NCBI RefSeq assembly: GCF_016031655.1 | Contig: NZ_JACCHQ010000042.1 | Span: 1-46,381, forward strand | Reading direction: 5' to 3' | Length of the DNA stretch: 46,381 bases | From: Bradyrhizobium glycinis | GTDB taxonomy: Bacteria; Pseudomonadota; Alphaproteobacteria; Rhizobiales; Xanthobacteraceae | Shown: in pieces, positions 7,276 to 14,978 of the stretch | How positions within the stretch are numbered: the first letter of the stretch is position 1 | Layout: each line of letters opens with the position of its first letter | Translations under genes and position numbers: made by a program | Notes under the pieces: generated by a model | Seen by the model: the letters and a program-made list of their open reading frames with translations, nothing else | Databases searched by the model: none | What the model was told of the DNA's origin: nothing

Positions 7276-9680
7276 CCGCGCAAGACGCCGCCGGTCTTCT
7301 TCGTGACCTCGGCCACGATCTTCGTGGCGACGGCCTCGATCTCCTGATCGGTCAAGGTCTTCTCGCGCGGCTGCAGCGTGACCGCGATCGCGATCGACTT
7401 CTTGCCGTCATCAATGCCCTTGCCTTCGTAGACGTCGAAGACATTGACGCCGGTGATCAGCTTCTTGTCGACGCCTTGCGCGACGCGCACGATATCGCCG
7501 GCCTTGACGGCGCGGTCGACAATGAAAGCGAAGTCACGCGACACCGGCTGGAAGGCCGAGAGCTCGATCAAAGGCTTGGCGCGCGTCGGCTTCTTCTTCG
7601 CCTCGGGAATGCGGTCGAGGATCACCTCGAACACGACAAGCGGCCCGTCGGCGCCGAGCGCCTCGAGCGCTCTGGGGTGCACTTCGCCGAAATATCCGAG
7701 CACGTTCTGCGGCCCGATCTGGATCGTGCCGGAACGACCCGGATGCAGCCAGCTGGGACCACCCGCCACGATCTGCAGCGCCTGCATCGGCGCGCCGGCG
7801 GCCGCCAGCACGGCCAGCGCATCGGCCTTGGCGTCGAATACGTCAGCCTGCGCCGAGCCGGTCCAGTGCCGTCCGAGACCTCCGGACGAGGCAAGGCCGC
7901 GGCGCACGCCGCTCGCCGCCATGAACTGGTCCTGCGGGCGATCGCCTTTGAACACCTGGCCGACCTCGAACAGCGCGACATCGCCGAAGCCGCGATCGGC
8001 ATTGGTTTGCGCCGCCGCGATCAGGCCGGCGAGGAGGGTCGGGCGCATGTCGGAGAGATCCGAGGCGATCGGGTTGGCCACCTCTAACTCGCGCTGTCCG
8101 CCACCGAACAATTCGGCCGCAGGTTTGGCGATGAACGACCACGTCACCGCCTCGACCATGCCGCGGCTTGCGAGCGCGCGCCGCGCGCGGCGGGTGCGCA
8201 GCTGCAGCGGCGTCAGCACCGGCTTGCGCGGCTCGTCGCCGCGCTCGAACGGCGTCATCGGCACCTTATCGACGCCGAAGATGCGGACGATCTCCTCGAC
8301 GATGTCGGCCTTGCCGTGCACGTCGGAGCGCCACGACGGCACCGCGACCTTCACCACCGGGCCGGGACCCGCCATCATGAAGCCGAGATGGGTCAGGATG
8401 CGCTTCATCTCGACCTGCGGCACCTCGATGCCCGACAGGCGCTTGACCTCGGTGATCGGGAATTCGATCAGGCGATCGTCGCCAAAAGCCTTGCCGACCA
8501 CGACGGTTTCGGACGGTGTGCCGCCGCACAGCTCCATCACCAGTTTGGTCGCGAGCTCGATTCCGGGCACCATGAAGGCCGGATCGACGCCGCGCTCGAA
8601 GCGGTAGCGCGCGTCCGAATTGATGCCGAGCTTGCGGCCGGTCTGGGCGATGTTGATCTCGTTCCACAGCGCCGATTCGATCAGCACGTCAGTCGTGTTC
8701 TCGTCGCAGCCCGAGGCCTCGCCGCCCATGATGCCGGCGAGTGATTCGACGCCGTGCTCGTCCGCGATCACGCAAATGGCGGGATCGAGATTGTAGGTGC
8801 GGCCGTCGAGCGCCAGCAGGCTCTCGCCCTCGCGAGCGCGGCGCACGACGAGATTGCCCTTCACCTTCTTGGCGTCGAACACGTGCAGCGGGCGCGCGCG
8901 GTCGTAGGTCATGAAGTTGGTGATGTCGACCAGCGCGTTGATCGGACGCAGGCCGATCGCGGTCAGCCGCTTCTGCAGCCATTCCGGCGATGGCCCATTC
9001 TTGACGCCGCGCACGAGGCGGAGCGCAAAGCCCGGACACAGCGTGGCATCCTCGACCGTGACCTTCACGGGGCAGGGGAATTCGCCCTTGATCGGCTTGA
9101 TCGTGGGGTCCTTGAACTTGCCCATGTCGGCGGCGGCGAGATCGCGCGCGATGCCGTGCACGCCGGTGCAGTCCTGCCGGTTCGGCGTCAAATTGATCTC
9201 GACCACGGGATCGCCGAGGCCGGCCCATTCGGCGTAAGCCGCGCCAATGGGCGCGTCCGCCGGCAATTCCATGATGCCGTCATGGTCGTTGGAGATCTGC
9301 AGCTCGGCCGCCGAGCACAGCATGCCGCGGCTCTCGACGCCGCGAATGGTGCCAACGCCGAGCGTGATGTCCTTGCCGGGAATGTAGGTTCCGGGCGGTG
9401 AGAACACGCTGACGAGTCCGGCGCGGGCATTCGGCGCGCCGCACACCACCTGCACCGGCGCACCACCGTCGCCGGTGTCGACCATACAGACGCGCAGACG
9501 GTCTGCATTCGGATGCTGCTCGGCCGAGATCACCTTCGCGATGGTGAAGGGCTTGAGCGCCTTCGCCTTGTCCTCGATGTTCTCGACCTCGAGCCCGATC
9601 ATGGTGAGCTTGTCGGCGAGTTTTTCGAGCGGCTCGTCAGTCTCGAGATGATCTTTCAGCCAGGACAGGGTGAATTTCAT
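7272..9680 (-). CDS. pheT: Phenylalanyl-tRNA synthetase beta subunit
   Basis: This 802-residue subunit has a normal bacterial length and forms the alpha2-beta2 enzyme that charges tRNA-Phe. Domains in order are the N-terminal MKFTLSWLKDHLET start, an EMAP/tRNA-binding OB fold (about 40-150), the B3/B4 editing region in the middle (e.g. RGMLCSAAEL, SLAGIMGGEASG), B5, the synthetase-like core, and the C-terminal anticodon-binding FDX-ACB domain (from about 710, PVSRDFAFIVDRAVKAGDI). Its ATG overlaps the stop of the upstream DUF559 gene by four bases. pheT translation may therefore be coupled to that inserted gene rather than directly to pheS. Confidence 0.97.
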   Translation of the reverse strand: MKFTLSWLKDHLETDEPLEKLADKLTMIGLEVENIEDKAKALKPFTIAKVISAEQHPNADRLRVCMVDTGDGGAPVQVVCGAPNARAGLVSVFSPPGTYIPGKDITLGVGTIRGVESRGMLCSAAELQISNDHDGIMELPADAPIGAAYAEWAGLGDPVVEINLTPNRQDCTGVHGIARDLAAADMGKFKDPTIKPIKGEFPCPVKVTVEDATLCPGFALRLVRGVKNGPSPEWLQKRLTAIGLRPINALVDITNFMTYDRARPLHVFDAKKVKGNLVVRRAREGESLLALDGRTYNLDPAICVIADEHGVESLAGIMGGEASGCDENTTDVLIESALWNEINIAQTGRKLGINSDARYRFERGVDPAFMVPGIELATKLVMELCGGTPSETVVVGKAFGDDRLIEFPITEVKRLSGIEVPQVEMKRILTHLGFMMAGPGPVVKVAVPSWRSDVHGKADIVEEIVRIFGVDKVPMTPFERGDEPRKPVLTPLQLRTRRARRALASRGMVEAVTWSFIAKPAAELFGGGQRELEVANPIASDLSDMRPTLLAGLIAAAQTNADRGFGDVALFEVGQVFKGDRPQDQFMAASGVRRGLASSGGLGRHWTGSAQADVFDAKADALAVLAAAGAPMQALQIVAGGPSWLHPGRSGTIQIGPQNVLGYFGEVHPRALEALGADGPLVVFEVILDRIPEAKKKPTRAKPLIELSAFQPVSRDFAFIVDRAVKAGDIVRVAQGVDKKLITGVNVFDVYEGKGIDDGKKSIAIAVTLQPREKTLTDQEIEAVATKIVAEVTKKTGGVLRG

Positions 9681-10135
9681 GGCTGCTTTTTCTCCAAGGC
9701 GACGGTCTGCTCCCTCCCCCGCTTGCGGGGGAGGGTTGGGGAGAGGGCTCTCTCCGCAATGGCAGTGACGATTGTTTCAAGAACACCGGAACGGTTTGTC
9801 AGGACATCGAGATTGCTGAAGCGGAGCACCTTGAAGCCCTTCGCTTCGATCGCGGCTGAGCGGCGCGCGTCGGCGCGCTCGCCTTCGTCCGAGAAGTGTT
9901 GGCCGCCATCGAGCTCGATGACGAGCTTGGCCGCGTGGCAGATGAAATCGGCGATGTAGTTCTCGATGGGCACTTGGCGGCGAAAATTCACGCCGTTCAA
10001 CCGCCCAGCGCGCAGCTCCGACCAGAGGATTCGCTCCGCATCGGTCGAGTTGCGCCTGAGCGCGCGTGCATTGGCGCGCAGCTTGTCGGATATTTTCCAG
10101 TCCGGATGCTGGGGATCGACCATTGGCAGCCCCAT
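9677..10135 (-). CDS. DUF559 / Vsr-like endonuclease-fold protein, inserted between pheS and pheT
   Basis: This 152-residue protein of the DUF559 group has the PD-(D/E)xK/Vsr nuclease fold. The characteristic core is FRRQVPIENYIADFICHAA with KLVIELDGGQHF following, giving candidate catalytic residues D63, E74 and D76. A helical N-terminus (ARALRRNSTDAERILWSEL) is also typical. Residues about 128-142 (ERALSPTLPRKRGRE) are encoded by a palindromic repeat at 9711-9753. An inverted copy of that repeat (10146-10182) begins 11 bases before the start codon. The gene is thus enclosed by inverted repeats. It ends in a four-base overlap with pheT. The role is unknown; nicking or mobilising the flanking palindromes is one possibility. 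In-frame sequence continues upstream, and Met at 10123 is an alternative start. Confidence 0.8.
   Translation of the reverse strand: MGLPMVDPQHPDWKISDKLRANARALRRNSTDAERILWSELRAGRLNGVNFRRQVPIENYIADFICHAAKLVIELDGGQHFSDEGERADARRSAAIEAKGFKVLRFSNLDVLTNRSGVLETIVTAIAERALSPTLPRKRGREQTVALEKKQP
9711..9753 (+). repeat. GC-rich palindrome, copy 1 (inside the DUF559 coding end)
   Basis: The core CCTCCCCCGC-TT-GCGGGGGAGG is followed by gttggggagagggct. It is in the same orientation as the copy at 10251 and inverted relative to the copy at 10146. It is translated as the C-terminus of the DUF559 protein. Confidence 0.9.
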
Positions 10136-10145
10136 CGCGGAGAAA

Positions 10146-10182
10146 CCCTCTCCCCACCCCTCCCCCGCAAGCGGGGGAGGGA
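10146..10182 (-). repeat. GC-rich palindrome, copy 2 (inverted, at the DUF559 start)
   Basis: The core is the same 22-base palindrome, and the asymmetric tail (ccctctccccac) shows inverted orientation. Together with copy 1 it brackets a 472-bp unit that holds only the DUF559 gene. Confidence 0.9.
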
Positions 10183-10250
10183 GTCCGACCTGTCGGGCGG
10201 ACAGAGAATACGCACCCAATCGACGAGTGCCACGCATCAAGTCCATCCGT

Positions 10251-10295
10251 TCCCTCCCCCGCTTGCGGGGGAGGGTCAGGGAGAGGGTTGTCTCC
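10251..10295 (+). repeat. GC-rich palindrome, copy 3 (between pheS and DUF559)
   Basis: The same core has tail gtcagggagagggtt, in direct orientation with copy 1. Copies 2 and 3 form an inverted pair about 70 bp apart, a layout like REP/BIME pairs. Confidence 0.9.
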
Positions 10296-10344
10296 ACGGA
10301 GGGAACGAAGAGAATCTTCGCAGACTCAATTTCGAGTGCCACCC

Positions 10345-11427
10345 TCACGTGCTCAATCCCCCCGCCAGCGTCGGCACCTCCATCGGCTTGAAGCCGTAGT
10401 GAGACAGCCAGCGAACGTCGCTGTCGAACAGCTGGCGCAAATCGGCGATGCCGTATTTCAGCATGGCGATGCGGTCGATGCCCATGCCCCAGGCAAAGCC
10501 CTGGTACTCGTCGGGATCGATGCCGCAGGCGCGCAGCACGTTGGGATGCACCATGCCGCAGCCGAGGATCTCGAGCCAATCCTCGCCCTCGCCGAAACGG
10601 ATCTCGCCCTTGTCGCGGCGGCACTGGATGTCGACTTCGAGCGACGGCTCGGTGAACGGAAAGAACGAGGGCCGGAAGCGCATGTTGATGTGGTCGACCT
10701 CGAAGAACGCCTTGCAGAACTCGTGCAGGATCCATTTGAGGTGGCCGAGATGCGAGCTCTTGTCGATGACGAGGCCCTCGACCTGGTGGAATTGCGGCGT
10801 GTGGGTCGCGTCCGAATCGATGCGGTAGGTGCGGCCCGGGCAGATCACGCGGATCGGCGGCTTCTGACTCAGCATGGTGCGCACCTGCACCGGCGAGGTG
10901 TGGGTTCGCAGCAGCATGCGCGAGCTGTCCTGCTTCGGATGGAAGAAGAACGTGTCGTGCATCTCGCGCGCCGGATGGCCTTCCGGAAAATTCAGCTTGG
11001 TGAAGTTGTAATCGTCGGTCTCGATGTCAGGGCCTTCGGCCACCGAGAATCCCATGTCGGCGAAGATGGTGGTGAGCTCGTCCCAGACCTGGCTCAGCGG
11101 ATGGATGCGGCCGGCATCAGCCGGCGCATCACGCAGCGGCAGGGTGACGTCGACGGTCTCGGATGCCAGCCGCGCATCGAGCGCCGCCGACTTCAGCACG
11201 TCGCGCCGCGCCGCAAGCGCCCGGCTGACTTCGTCCTTGGCCTGGTTGATCGCCGCGCCTTGCGTCTTGCGCTCGTCCGGCGACATCTTGCCGAGCGTGG
11301 CGAGCAGCGCCGAGATCGAGCCCTTCTTGCCGAGGGCTGCAACACGCACGGCTTCGAGCGCAGCCTCGTCGGCAGCCGCGGCGATGTCGGCAATGATCTG
11401 GGTTTGGAGCTGGGCAAGATCGGTCAT
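10345..11427 (-). CDS. pheS: Phenylalanyl-tRNA synthetase alpha subunit
   Basis: This 360-residue catalytic subunit has an N-terminal coiled-coil arm (about 1-90) that binds tRNA, then the class II core. Family strings include HPLSQVWDELTTIFADMGF, motif 2 around LLRTHTSPVQVRTM with CPGRTYRIDSDATHTPQFHQ, and motif 3 near GFAWGMGIDRIAMLKYGI. The upstream side holds a 9-bp hairpin just before the ribosome-binding site. Downstream lie 209 bp with two palindromic repeats, then the DUF559 gene and pheT on the same strand. The usual tight pheS-pheT pair is therefore interrupted here. Confidence 0.97.
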   Translation of the reverse strand: MTDLAQLQTQIIADIAAAADEAALEAVRVAALGKKGSISALLATLGKMSPDERKTQGAAINQAKDEVSRALAARRDVLKSAALDARLASETVDVTLPLRDAPADAGRIHPLSQVWDELTTIFADMGFSVAEGPDIETDDYNFTKLNFPEGHPAREMHDTFFFHPKQDSSRMLLRTHTSPVQVRTMLSQKPPIRVICPGRTYRIDSDATHTPQFHQVEGLVIDKSSHLGHLKWILHEFCKAFFEVDHINMRFRPSFFPFTEPSLEVDIQCRRDKGEIRFGEGEDWLEILGCGMVHPNVLRACGIDPDEYQGFAWGMGIDRIAMLKYGIADLRQLFDSDVRWLSHYGFKPMEVPTLAGGLST

Positions 11428-11440
11428 GGCAATCCCTTTT

Positions 11441-11470
11441 GGCCAGGATGCTGAGCCGATGATCCTGGCC
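11441..11470 (-). promoter_or_regulatory. Leader hairpin in front of pheS
   Basis: Perfect 9-bp arms GGCCAGGAT (11441-11449) and ATCCTGGCC (11462-11470) enclose a 12-nt loop. On the mRNA the hairpin ends directly before AAAAGGGATTGCCATG, so it borders the pheS ribosome-binding site. It could influence translation or mark the 3' end of an upstream transcript. No Phe-rich leader peptide was recognised. Confidence 0.4.
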
Positions 11471-11607
11471 CGTCACGCCCGGCCCAAAAGCGCGAAGCGC
11501 GTCTTCGCGTTAGATTCGCCGGGCATCCACGTCGGAGAAGTGTGCTTGCGCGAGAGATGACGGCCGGGGCGGTAAAGCGCGAGACGCGCCTCTGCCCGGG
11601 CCATCAC
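11471..11607. repeat. Degenerate palindromic repeat between rplT and pheS
   Basis: The ends cgtcacgcccggcc and cccgggccatcac and inner parts such as gccgggcatccacg resemble the GTCATGCCCGGG repeat family, but the arms are imperfect. With the rplT end duplication it fills the 244-bp rplT-pheS gap. Confidence 0.5.
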
Positions 11608-11643
11608 AAGCTTAATGCTGCGCAAGTCGCGCAGTGGAGCAGC

Positions 11644-11692
11644 TTACGCCGCCAGTGCGGCCTTCGCCGCATTACGCCGCCAGTGCGGCCTT
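11644..11692 (-). repeat. 28-bp-period duplication of the rplT 3' end
   Basis: The 21-base string ttacgccgccagtgcggcct plus t occurs at 11644-11664 and again at 11672-11692. On the minus strand this is the last six codons and stop of rplT repeated 7 bases after the real stop. It looks like a small tandem duplication that left a dead second copy. Confidence 0.9.
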
Positions 11693-12031
11693 GGCCTTCT
11701 CGGCGATCGCCTGGAACGCGGCGGGCTCGCGGATCGCGAGATCCGACAGCACCTTGCGGTCCACAGTGATGCCCGACTTGGCAAGGCCGTCGATAAATCG
11801 GCTGTAGGTCAGGCCGAACGGACGGACGGCGGCGTTGAGGCGCTGGATCCAGAGCGCGCGGAAAGTGCGCTTGCGACGCTTGCGGTCGCGGAAGGCGTAT
11901 TGCTGGGCCTTCTCCACGGCCGGCTTGGCGGCACGGATGGTGTTCTTGCGGCGGCCGTAGAAACCCTTGGCGGCCTTGTAGACTTTCTTGTGCTTGGCGT
12001 GGGCGGTCACACCGCGTTTGACGCGAGACAT
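11672..12031 (-). CDS. rplT: 50S ribosomal protein L20
   Basis: This is a 119-residue, strongly basic protein of standard L20 length. The N-terminal extension MSRVKRGVTAHAKHKKVYK threads into 23S rRNA, and the globular end carries LNAAVRPFGLTYSRFIDGLAKSGI. It binds early in large-subunit assembly. It follows rpmI by 80 bp on the same strand, the usual pair. In several bacteria L20 represses its own operon by binding the leader; no such site was identified here. Its 3' end has been duplicated just downstream. Confidence 0.98.
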   Translation of the reverse strand: MSRVKRGVTAHAKHKKVYKAAKGFYGRRKNTIRAAKPAVEKAQQYAFRDRKRRKRTFRALWIQRLNAAVRPFGLTYSRFIDGLAKSGITVDRKVLSDLAIREPAAFQAIAEKAKAALAA

Positions 12032-12111
12032 GACGAAATCCTTCAGAGATGACTTTGGTTATCGGATCGCCGCGGGATGCGCGGCACGGATGGCAATGAT
12101 CGTGGACGCGA

Positions 12112-12312
12112 TCAGGCGTTCGGCAAGAAGTACTTCTTGACGTTGTCGCCGTCGGTCTTGAACAGCACGCGGGTGCCGCGGAGCTGACGGATCTGCTTCT
12201 TCGTCCGCTTGATCATGCCGTGACGCTTGCCGCGCTGGGCGTGCATCACTTTGCCGGTGGCAGTCACCTTGAAGCGCTTTTTAGCGCCCGATTTGGTCTT
12301 CAGCTTGGGCAT
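12112..12312 (-). CDS. rpmI: 50S ribosomal protein L35
   Basis: This is a 66-residue basic protein. MPKLKTKSGAKKRFKVTATG is the classic L35 start and RGKRHGMIKRTKKQIRQLRG its middle. It is the first gene of the rpmI-rplT unit. AGGAG lies 8-9 nt upstream of the ATG. Unlike in E. coli, infC is not immediately upstream. A plus-strand gene separates them, so rpmI needs its own promoter (12474-12502). Confidence 0.98.
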   Translation of the reverse strand: MPKLKTKSGAKKRFKVTATGKVMHAQRGKRHGMIKRTKKQIRQLRGTRVLFKTDGDNVKKYFLPNA

Positions 12313-12473
12313 TTGGCTCTCCTAATGGCCACAGAAATCCGCCCGCGAAGGCGGCTGGGCCGTCAAAATGCTCGTTAGAGCGTTGATTGTGCTCAAGTTT
12401 TGCGAACAAGCGCGAAACCCGCACGAGACACCGCCACGGCAGCCCGTAAATCAGCCGGGCGGTGAAGGCTGGG

Positions 12474-12502
12474 CTTATGACAGAGGACAGGCCAATTGGC
12501 AA
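12474..12502 (-). promoter_or_regulatory. Probable promoter for rpmI-rplT
   Basis: On the minus strand TTGCCA (12497-12502), 17 nt and CATAAG (12474-12479) lie about 160 bp before rpmI. The match to the vegetative consensus is fair. The long leader would leave room for L20 feedback control. Confidence 0.45.
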
Positions 12503-12550
12503 CGATGAACCACCGCAACCTGACCGCCGACCATTGGAGGCTGCCATCCC

Positions 12551-12991
12551 ATGTCCAAGCCCTTCTCGCCTGAAGCAGGTTCAAAAATGGCCCATTTCCC
12601 GCAATTTCTGACTTCGCTGGCCGATTTCGCCCGTCTGCGCCGTCTGGCGCTGTTCGCCGTGCTCGCCGCGGCTGGGCTGCCACAGGCGGCCGACGCCCGC
12701 GCCAGCGGCTATGACGGCGTCTGGAACGTCACCTTCGCCACGACCCGCGGCAATTGCAGCTCGGGCTACAGCGTCCCCTTCACGGTGACGGGCACCCGCG
12801 TCTCCTCCGCCGGCGGCGGCCGGGTCTCGGGCCGGGTCAAGCGCTCCGGCGCTGTCGCCGTCCACGTCTCGGTCGGCGCCTCTCACGCCAGTGGCGGCGG
12901 CCGGCTCGCCGGCGTGAACGGCGCCGGGACGTGGAAGGGCCTCATTTCCGGCGACCGGTGCAGCGGCACCTGGCAGGCGACGAGGACTTGA
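12551..12991 (+). CDS. Small secreted protein of unknown function
   Basis: This is a 146-residue protein. A start at the first Met gives a long N-region before a hydrophobic signal (LRRLALFAVLAAAGLPQAADA, about residues 29-49, cleavage near ADA-RA). A start at the second Met (residue 13) is equally possible. The mature ~95 residues are Gly/Ser/Val-rich and beta-like (YDGVWNVTFATTRGNCSSGY, then GRVSGRVKRSGAVAVHVSVG), with two Cys that could pair. Proteins of this look are common in Bradyrhizobium, but I know no function for them. It sits on the plus strand between infC and rpmI, which are usually adjacent. Confidence 0.65.
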   Translation: MSKPFSPEAGSKMAHFPQFLTSLADFARLRRLALFAVLAAAGLPQAADARASGYDGVWNVTFATTRGNCSSGYSVPFTVTGTRVSSAGGGRVSGRVKRSGAVAVHVSVGASHASGGGRLAGVNGAGTWKGLISGDRCSGTWQATRT

Positions 12992-13021
12992 GATCGACGC
13001 GGATCGCCAAGACAACGGTGC

Positions 13022-13138
13022 GCCCCCTCTCCCGCTTGCGGGAGAGGGTCGGGGAGAGGGCTGTCTCCGCAAGCGAGAACCCCCGAGAGGTAAGAGCCCT
13101 CACCCGCGCCTTCGGCGCGACCTCTCCCGCAAGCGAGG
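13022..13138. repeat. Palindromic repeats (CTCTCCCGCTTGCGGGAGAGGG type)
   Basis: One hairpin (cctctcccgcttgcgggagaggg, about 13024-13048) with a ggggagaggg tail is followed at 13096-13138 by a facing partner (ccctcacccgcgccttcggcgcgacctctcccgcaagc). It belongs to the same family as the repeats around DUF559 and lies between converging genes. Confidence 0.8.
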
Positions 13139-13140
13139 TG

Positions 13141-13179
13141 AACAACAAAACGGCCCGCCGGGGATCCGGACGGGCCGTT
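13141..13179 (-). terminator. Rho-independent terminator after infC
   Basis: On the minus strand the arms AACGGCCCG and CGGGCCGTT (9 bp, 13171-13179 with 13149-13157) are followed by TTGTTGTT. It lies about 30 bp past the infC stop. This is the best intrinsic terminator in the window along with 40373-40410. Confidence 0.85.
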
Positions 13180-13208
13180 GAATTCTCGGGGTCCCAAAGC
13201 GTTGCGCG

Positions 13209-13748
13209 TCAGCGCGGCGCGAGCACCATCACCACCTGGCGACCTTCGAACCGCGCGTCCTGCTCGACCTTGGCGAGCTCGGCGACGTCGGTCTTGATCT
13301 TGTCGAGCAGCTTGGTGCCGATCTCCTGGTGCGCCATTTCGCGGCCGCGATAGCGCAGCGTGATCTTGACCTTGTCGCCCTCTTCGAAGAAGCGCTGCAT
13401 CGCGCGCATCTTCACGTCGTAATCGTGGTCGTCGATCATCGGACGGAGCTTGATCTCCTTGATCTCGACGGTCTTCTGCCGCTTGCGGGCTTCCGCGGCT
13501 TTCTTCTGAGCGGAATACTTGTACTTCCCGTAGTCCATGATCTTGCAGACGGGAGGGCTGGTATTCGGCGAAATCTCGACCAGATCCATCCCGACTTCCT
13601 GCGCCATGCGGATGGCGACGACGGTCTCGACCGTACCTTTGTTCTCACCGGTCTGGTCGATCAGCTGGATCTGCGCATTGCGGATATCATCATTGATGCG
13701 CGGCCCGTCTTTGCTGGCAGCGGGCGGAGCTTTATTAGGACGGCGAAT
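13209..13748 (-). CDS. infC: Translation initiation factor IF-3 (ATT start)
   Basis: This is a 179-residue IF-3. The N-domain starts RRPNKAPPAASKDGPRINDD and the C-domain holds KTVEIKEIKLRPMIDDHDYD and TLRYRGREMAHQEIG. IF-3 binds the 30S subunit and discriminates against non-AUG starts. I place the start at ATT (13746-13748) because GGAG lies 8 nt upstream and the family N-terminus begins there. An ATG further upstream (13814) adds 22 non-conserved residues. An ATT start would let IF-3 repress its own translation, as known for E. coli infC. A strong terminator follows, and the expected rpmI neighbour is 900 bp away behind an opposite-strand gene. Confidence 0.93.
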   Translation of the reverse strand: MRRPNKAPPAASKDGPRINDDIRNAQIQLIDQTGENKGTVETVVAIRMAQEVGMDLVEISPNTSPPVCKIMDYGKYKYSAQKKAAEARKRQKTVEIKEIKLRPMIDDHDYDVKMRAMQRFFEEGDKVKITLRYRGREMAHQEIGTKLLDKIKTDVAELAKVEQDARFEGRQVVMVLAPR

Positions 13749-13999
13749 GGGTGGTTCTCCAAAGTTGTGAAAGAAGCGGCTATTTTGAAGGAAGATGCGT
13801 TTGCCGGCAAGCAAGTCGCTGGTGCGAGGCGCGAAAAACCCTCAAATGCGAGGCATTTTGGTCACGGCCCTCGGCACGCTGACCGACATAGACACCTTGC
13901 CTCTGTTCCGCAAGCGTCCCAAAGGACCAATAGCGATGCCGGTCGTGCTTTCGGAACAGGTCCGAACAGCTCCAACCGCACAGCCAGAGTAAACGTTCC

Positions 14000-14788
14000 A
14001 TGACCGACGCAATTCCCGATGCCGCGCTTGAGTTCATCGATGTTGGTGAGGGGCCGTCCGCACGCAGGATCGCGGTGCGCCGCCGTCCCGGACAAGGCCC
14101 CGGCCTGGTCTGGCTGGGCGGATTCAAGTCGGACATGCAGGGCGGCAAGGCCGTGGCGCTGGATGCCTGGGCCAACGAGCGCGGCCGCGCAATCGTCCGG
14201 TTCGACTATTCCGGCCACGGCGAATCCAGCGGCGATTTCGCCAATGGGACCATCGGCAGCTGGCTCGAGGACAGTGTTGCGGTGTTCGAACGCTTCTGCG
14301 ACGGCCCGCAAATCCTGATCGGCTCCTCCATGGGCGGCTGGATGGCGCTGCTGCTCGCGCGCGAGATCAAGAAGCGTGCCGGCAAATCCTCGCTCGCAGG
14401 GCTCGTGCTGATCGCGCCGGCGCCCGATTTCACCGAAGAGCTGATGTGGAAGAATTTCTCGCCCGCGGTGAAGAAGGAGATCGAGACCAAGGGCTTCTGG
14501 CTGCGCCCGTCGGAGTATGGCGACGGCTCGCCCTATCCGATCACGCGGAACCTGATCGAGGAGGGACGCAAGCACCTCGTGCTCGGCAGCGCCATCGATC
14601 TCGGCTGTCCCGTCCGCATCCTGCAGGGCGCGAAGGATCCCGATGTGCCCTGGCAGCACGCGTTCAAGCTGACCCATCGCCTGCCCGCCGACGACGTCGT
14701 CCTGACCATGATCCAGGACGGCGATCACCGCCTGTCCCGCCCGCAGGACATCGCGCGCATTCTTGCCGCGGTGGCGGAGATCGGGTGA
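14000..14788 (+). CDS. Alpha/beta hydrolase (ABHD10-like serine esterase/thioesterase)
   Basis: This is a 262-residue single-domain hydrolase with no signal peptide. The oxyanion region is LVWLGGFKSDMQGGKA, and the nucleophile elbow is GSSMGG with Ser110. Likely acid and base are D213 (LQGAKDPDVPW) and H243 (DGDHRLS). The FDYSGHGESSG string near 68-78 is typical of this family, which includes mitochondrial ABHD10 depalmitoylase. The substrate is unknown. The gene is divergent from infC with 251 bp between, and precedes an NTF2-like gene on the same strand with a palindromic repeat between them. Confidence 0.8.
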   Translation: MTDAIPDAALEFIDVGEGPSARRIAVRRRPGQGPGLVWLGGFKSDMQGGKAVALDAWANERGRAIVRFDYSGHGESSGDFANGTIGSWLEDSVAVFERFCDGPQILIGSSMGGWMALLLAREIKKRAGKSSLAGLVLIAPAPDFTEELMWKNFSPAVKKEIETKGFWLRPSEYGDGSPYPITRNLIEEGRKHLVLGSAIDLGCPVRILQGAKDPDVPWQHAFKLTHRLPADDVVLTMIQDGDHRLSRPQDIARILAAVAEIG

Positions 14789-14800
14789 GCTTGTCTTTCT

Positions 14801-14955
14801 TCCTTCTCCCCTTGCGGGAGAAGGTGGTGCGAAGCGCCGGATGAGGGGTATCTCGCGTTGCGTCCGACTGAGAGTTGGACTCGCGGAAGCAACCCCTCAC
14901 CCAAATGAATGCGCGTCAACGAGCGGAGCTGCCCTCTCCCACAAGGGGAGAGGGC
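14801..14955. repeat. Palindromic repeat pair downstream of the hydrolase
   Basis: Hairpins cttctccccttgcgggagaag (about 14803-14823) and ccctctcccacaaggggagaggg (about 14931-14953) flank facing gatgagggg/cccctcac arms. It belongs to the CCTCTCCCGC family and fills the gap between two plus-strand genes. Confidence 0.75.
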
Positions 14956-14978
14956 GCAATAACTGAGAGGCAACGCCA

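Noticed and set aside
13843..13862. AAATGC-N3-GCATTT hairpin upstream of infC followed by TTTTT
   Set aside because: The stem is only 6 bp and AT-rich. It lies in the leader/promoter area and is too weak to call a terminator or attenuator.
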